From NCBI GenBank assembly GCA_902595525.1, contig CACJQJ010000017.1, positions 1-7,260 on the forward strand: a stretch of DNA of 7,260 bases, read 5' to 3'. Below, piece after piece: positions 6,297 to 7,260 of this stretch. The first letter of the stretch is position 1. Every line of letters begins with the position of its first letter. The notes below the pieces were generated by a model. That model saw nothing but the letters and a program-made list of their open reading frames with translations. It searched no databases and was not told the origin of the DNA. The DNA is from an uncultured Alphaproteobacteria bacterium. GTDB taxonomy: Bacteria > Pseudomonadota > Alphaproteobacteria > HIMB59. The translations under genes were made by a program, and so were the position numbers.

Positions 6297-6328
6297 AAGG
6301 ACAATGTCACAAAACCAATATTCTCTTT

Positions 6329-6352
6329 AAAACCACTATATGTTGTAGTTTT
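6329..6352. other. Weak A+T-rich hairpin in the spacer
   Basis: AAAACCAC (6329-6336) and GTAGTTTT (6345-6352) can pair around an 8-base loop. On the minus strand all eight positions pair if one G-U is allowed; on the plus strand there is one mismatch, followed by a run of T and A. It lies about 45 bp beyond the endonuclease stop and could act as a weak terminator, but the minus-strand transcript lacks a following U-tract. Confidence 0.25.
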
Positions 6353-6380
6353 TTATTAATTTTAATTTAAATATTTTCGT

Positions 6381-6423
6381 ACAGTTTTCTTAGCACTAGC
6401 CTAAGGCGCTAATCCAAAACTGT
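6381..6423. repeat. Imperfect inverted repeat over the end of the HNH gene
   Basis: Three nested stems: ACAGTTTT (6381-6388) with AAAACTGT (6416-6423), TTAGC (6390-6394) with GCTAA (6408-6412), and GCC (6399-6401) with GGC (6405-6407), giving 16 base pairs in 43 bases with a small internal loop and a 4-base bulge. The bulge holds the TAG stop of the endonuclease gene, so the last nine codons form one arm. No T-run follows on either strand, so it is not a standard intrinsic terminator. Confidence 0.6.
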
Positions 6424-7260
6424 TTCACATAATCTTTCTCAATAGAAAGTTTTAGTTCATCAACAATTTTATTGGATACATTATTTTGAATTAGTTTTTC
6501 AAGTAGTTGTTTATTACGATTAATTAATTTTTTCTTAATTGCGTTATTCTTTGTTTTATTGCTCATTGAAGAATTTAGAGATTTCTTTACATAAACTAAA
6601 TTCCATAAATCATCTGAATACATGAATGACCAAGGAATAATATGATCAATTGATAGATCCTCTTTAGAAATTTTCTCACCTGAAAAAAAACAAAAATGAT
6701 TGGGGTTTTCATAGTCTAAGTATCGATGAAACTTTTTTAAAGATGATCTACGTGGAACTTCATCCCTATCAGTTCCTCTCACTTTGTGAGCAATACGTGG
6801 ACAATTATTTAATTCTTCAAGTTTTAGTGACCAACGATAATTAATGAGTTCAAATAGTATTTGGGAGTATTCATTGATTAAATTAGGGTGATGTAATCCT
6901 AACTTTGTCTCCCCTTCTGTATAACTATAGATATTTTTTTTTTGTTTACCAACTTTTAGAAAAAGATGAGAAACATCTTGTTTTAAAATCTTAATAATTT
7001 CATTTACGGGTATTTCTACTTCTTTAGTGCGAATAAATTTTATAGGTTGTAAACTAGTTTTTCGATATTGATTTATTTTTTCTAAAACAATTTGATGTAA
7101 GGCAGGTCTTTTTTTTAAATTGCGTCCTTGTTCTAAATTAAAGAAGATTGTTTGATCCCAATAATATTGAAACATAAGTTTTCCAATATCCTTGAACTCG
7201 ATTAAATGTTTTTTAGGGTCCTTGACACAAAGTTCTACCAATGCTCTTGCCCAAGACATT
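6396..7260 (-). CDS. HNH endonuclease domain protein, partial at right edge
   Basis: At least 287 residues are visible; the frame has an ATG at 7259 but only one base precedes it, so the true start may lie outside. The C-terminal part carries an HNH nuclease core: C190 and G194 (CFFSG), LSIDHIIPWSF with D205 and the general-base candidate H206, DDLWNLV (216-222), then LNSSMSNK with N229 and N234. Second-strand zinc cysteines seen in many HNH proteins are missing; only C190 remains, so structural zinc is unlikely. The first 150 residues are helical and basic (WARALVEL near the start; QYYWDQTIFFNLEQG at 31-45) and may bind DNA, but I cannot name the domain. Stand-alone HNH proteins of this build occur among restriction-like and other defence or mobile genes; no partner is visible here. 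The gene lies beside a tRNA fragment and ends inside a hairpin, fitting an accessory segment. Confidence 0.8.
   Translation of the reverse strand, partial: MSWARALVELCVKDPKKHLIEFKDIGKLMFQYYWDQTIFFNLEQGRNLKKRPALHQIVLEKINQYRKTSLQPIKFIRTKEVEIPVNEIIKILKQDVSHLFLKVGKQKKNIYSYTEGETKLGLHHPNLINEYSQILFELINYRWSLKLEELNNCPRIAHKVRGTDRDEVPRRSSLKKFHRYLDYENPNHFCFFSGEKISKEDLSIDHIIPWSFMYSDDLWNLVYVKKSLNSSMSNKTKNNAIKKKLINRNKQLLEKLIQNNVSNKIVDELKLSIEKDYVKQFWISALG

Noticed and set aside
6215..6310. N-terminal extension of the channel to GTG 6310
   Set aside because: The added 32 residues have no family counterpart that I recognise, and the stretch contains a tRNA half and a candidate promoter. ATG 6214 places the start just before S1, as in related channels.
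6381..6423. Hairpin as an intrinsic terminator
   Set aside because: No run of T follows on either strand, and the hairpin includes the coding end of the gene.
6396..7260. The HNH protein as the C-terminal part of a Cas9, with the hairpin as a CRISPR or tracr element
   Set aside because: The HNH core sits near the protein's end with no RuvC-III or PAM-interacting region after it, and no repeat-spacer array is present. The hairpin occurs only once.

Overview
The window is strongly A+T-rich (roughly 70% A+T by eye) and densely packed. Gene ends overlap, spacers are short, and Shine-Dalgarno sites are mostly weak or absent. A DUF1192 protein (a small family typical of Alphaproteobacteria), a PhyH-type dioxygenase, DUF1330 and DUF2141 proteins, and A+T-rich compact coding together suggest a streamlined marine alphaproteobacterium, SAR11-like or similar. 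This assignment is an inference; no rRNA or other marker gene is present.

Layout. 1-1227 (+) is the 3' part of a fused cysNC gene (sulfate activation to PAPS). 1220-1660 (-) is a secreted DUF2141 protein that overlaps the cysNC stop. After a roughly 210-bp divergent spacer comes a DUF1330 gene (1871-2161, +), which shares its last four bases with a DUF1192 gene (2158-2334, -). DUF1192 is translationally coupled to the upstream PhyH dioxygenase gene (2327-3166, -). A plus-strand cluster follows: a 54-aa lipoprotein (3256-3420) with a good promoter that looks leaderless, a class I glutamine amidotransferase (3474-4199), and a NAPE-PLD-like metallo-beta-lactamase-fold hydrolase with a Tat-like signal (4222-5259).

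On the minus strand, a NaChBac-type voltage-gated channel (start most likely 6214) ends at 5432 in a TAATG junction with a 58-aa two-helix membrane protein (5256-5432). That small protein is a plausible co-produced partner of the channel. The channel's pore filter reads TLSSWE, not the usual TLESW.

The right end looks different in character. Between the channel and a partial HNH endonuclease gene (6396 to the window edge, -) lie a convincing 5' half of a tRNA gene that stops exactly at U33 of the anticodon loop (6264-6296, +), and a long imperfect hairpin over the endonuclease stop codon (6381-6423). Together these suggest the boundary of an inserted or accessory segment. The tRNA half and the channel/small-protein pair are the two observations most worth following up. 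No intact tRNA, rRNA, CRISPR array or insertion sequence was found.
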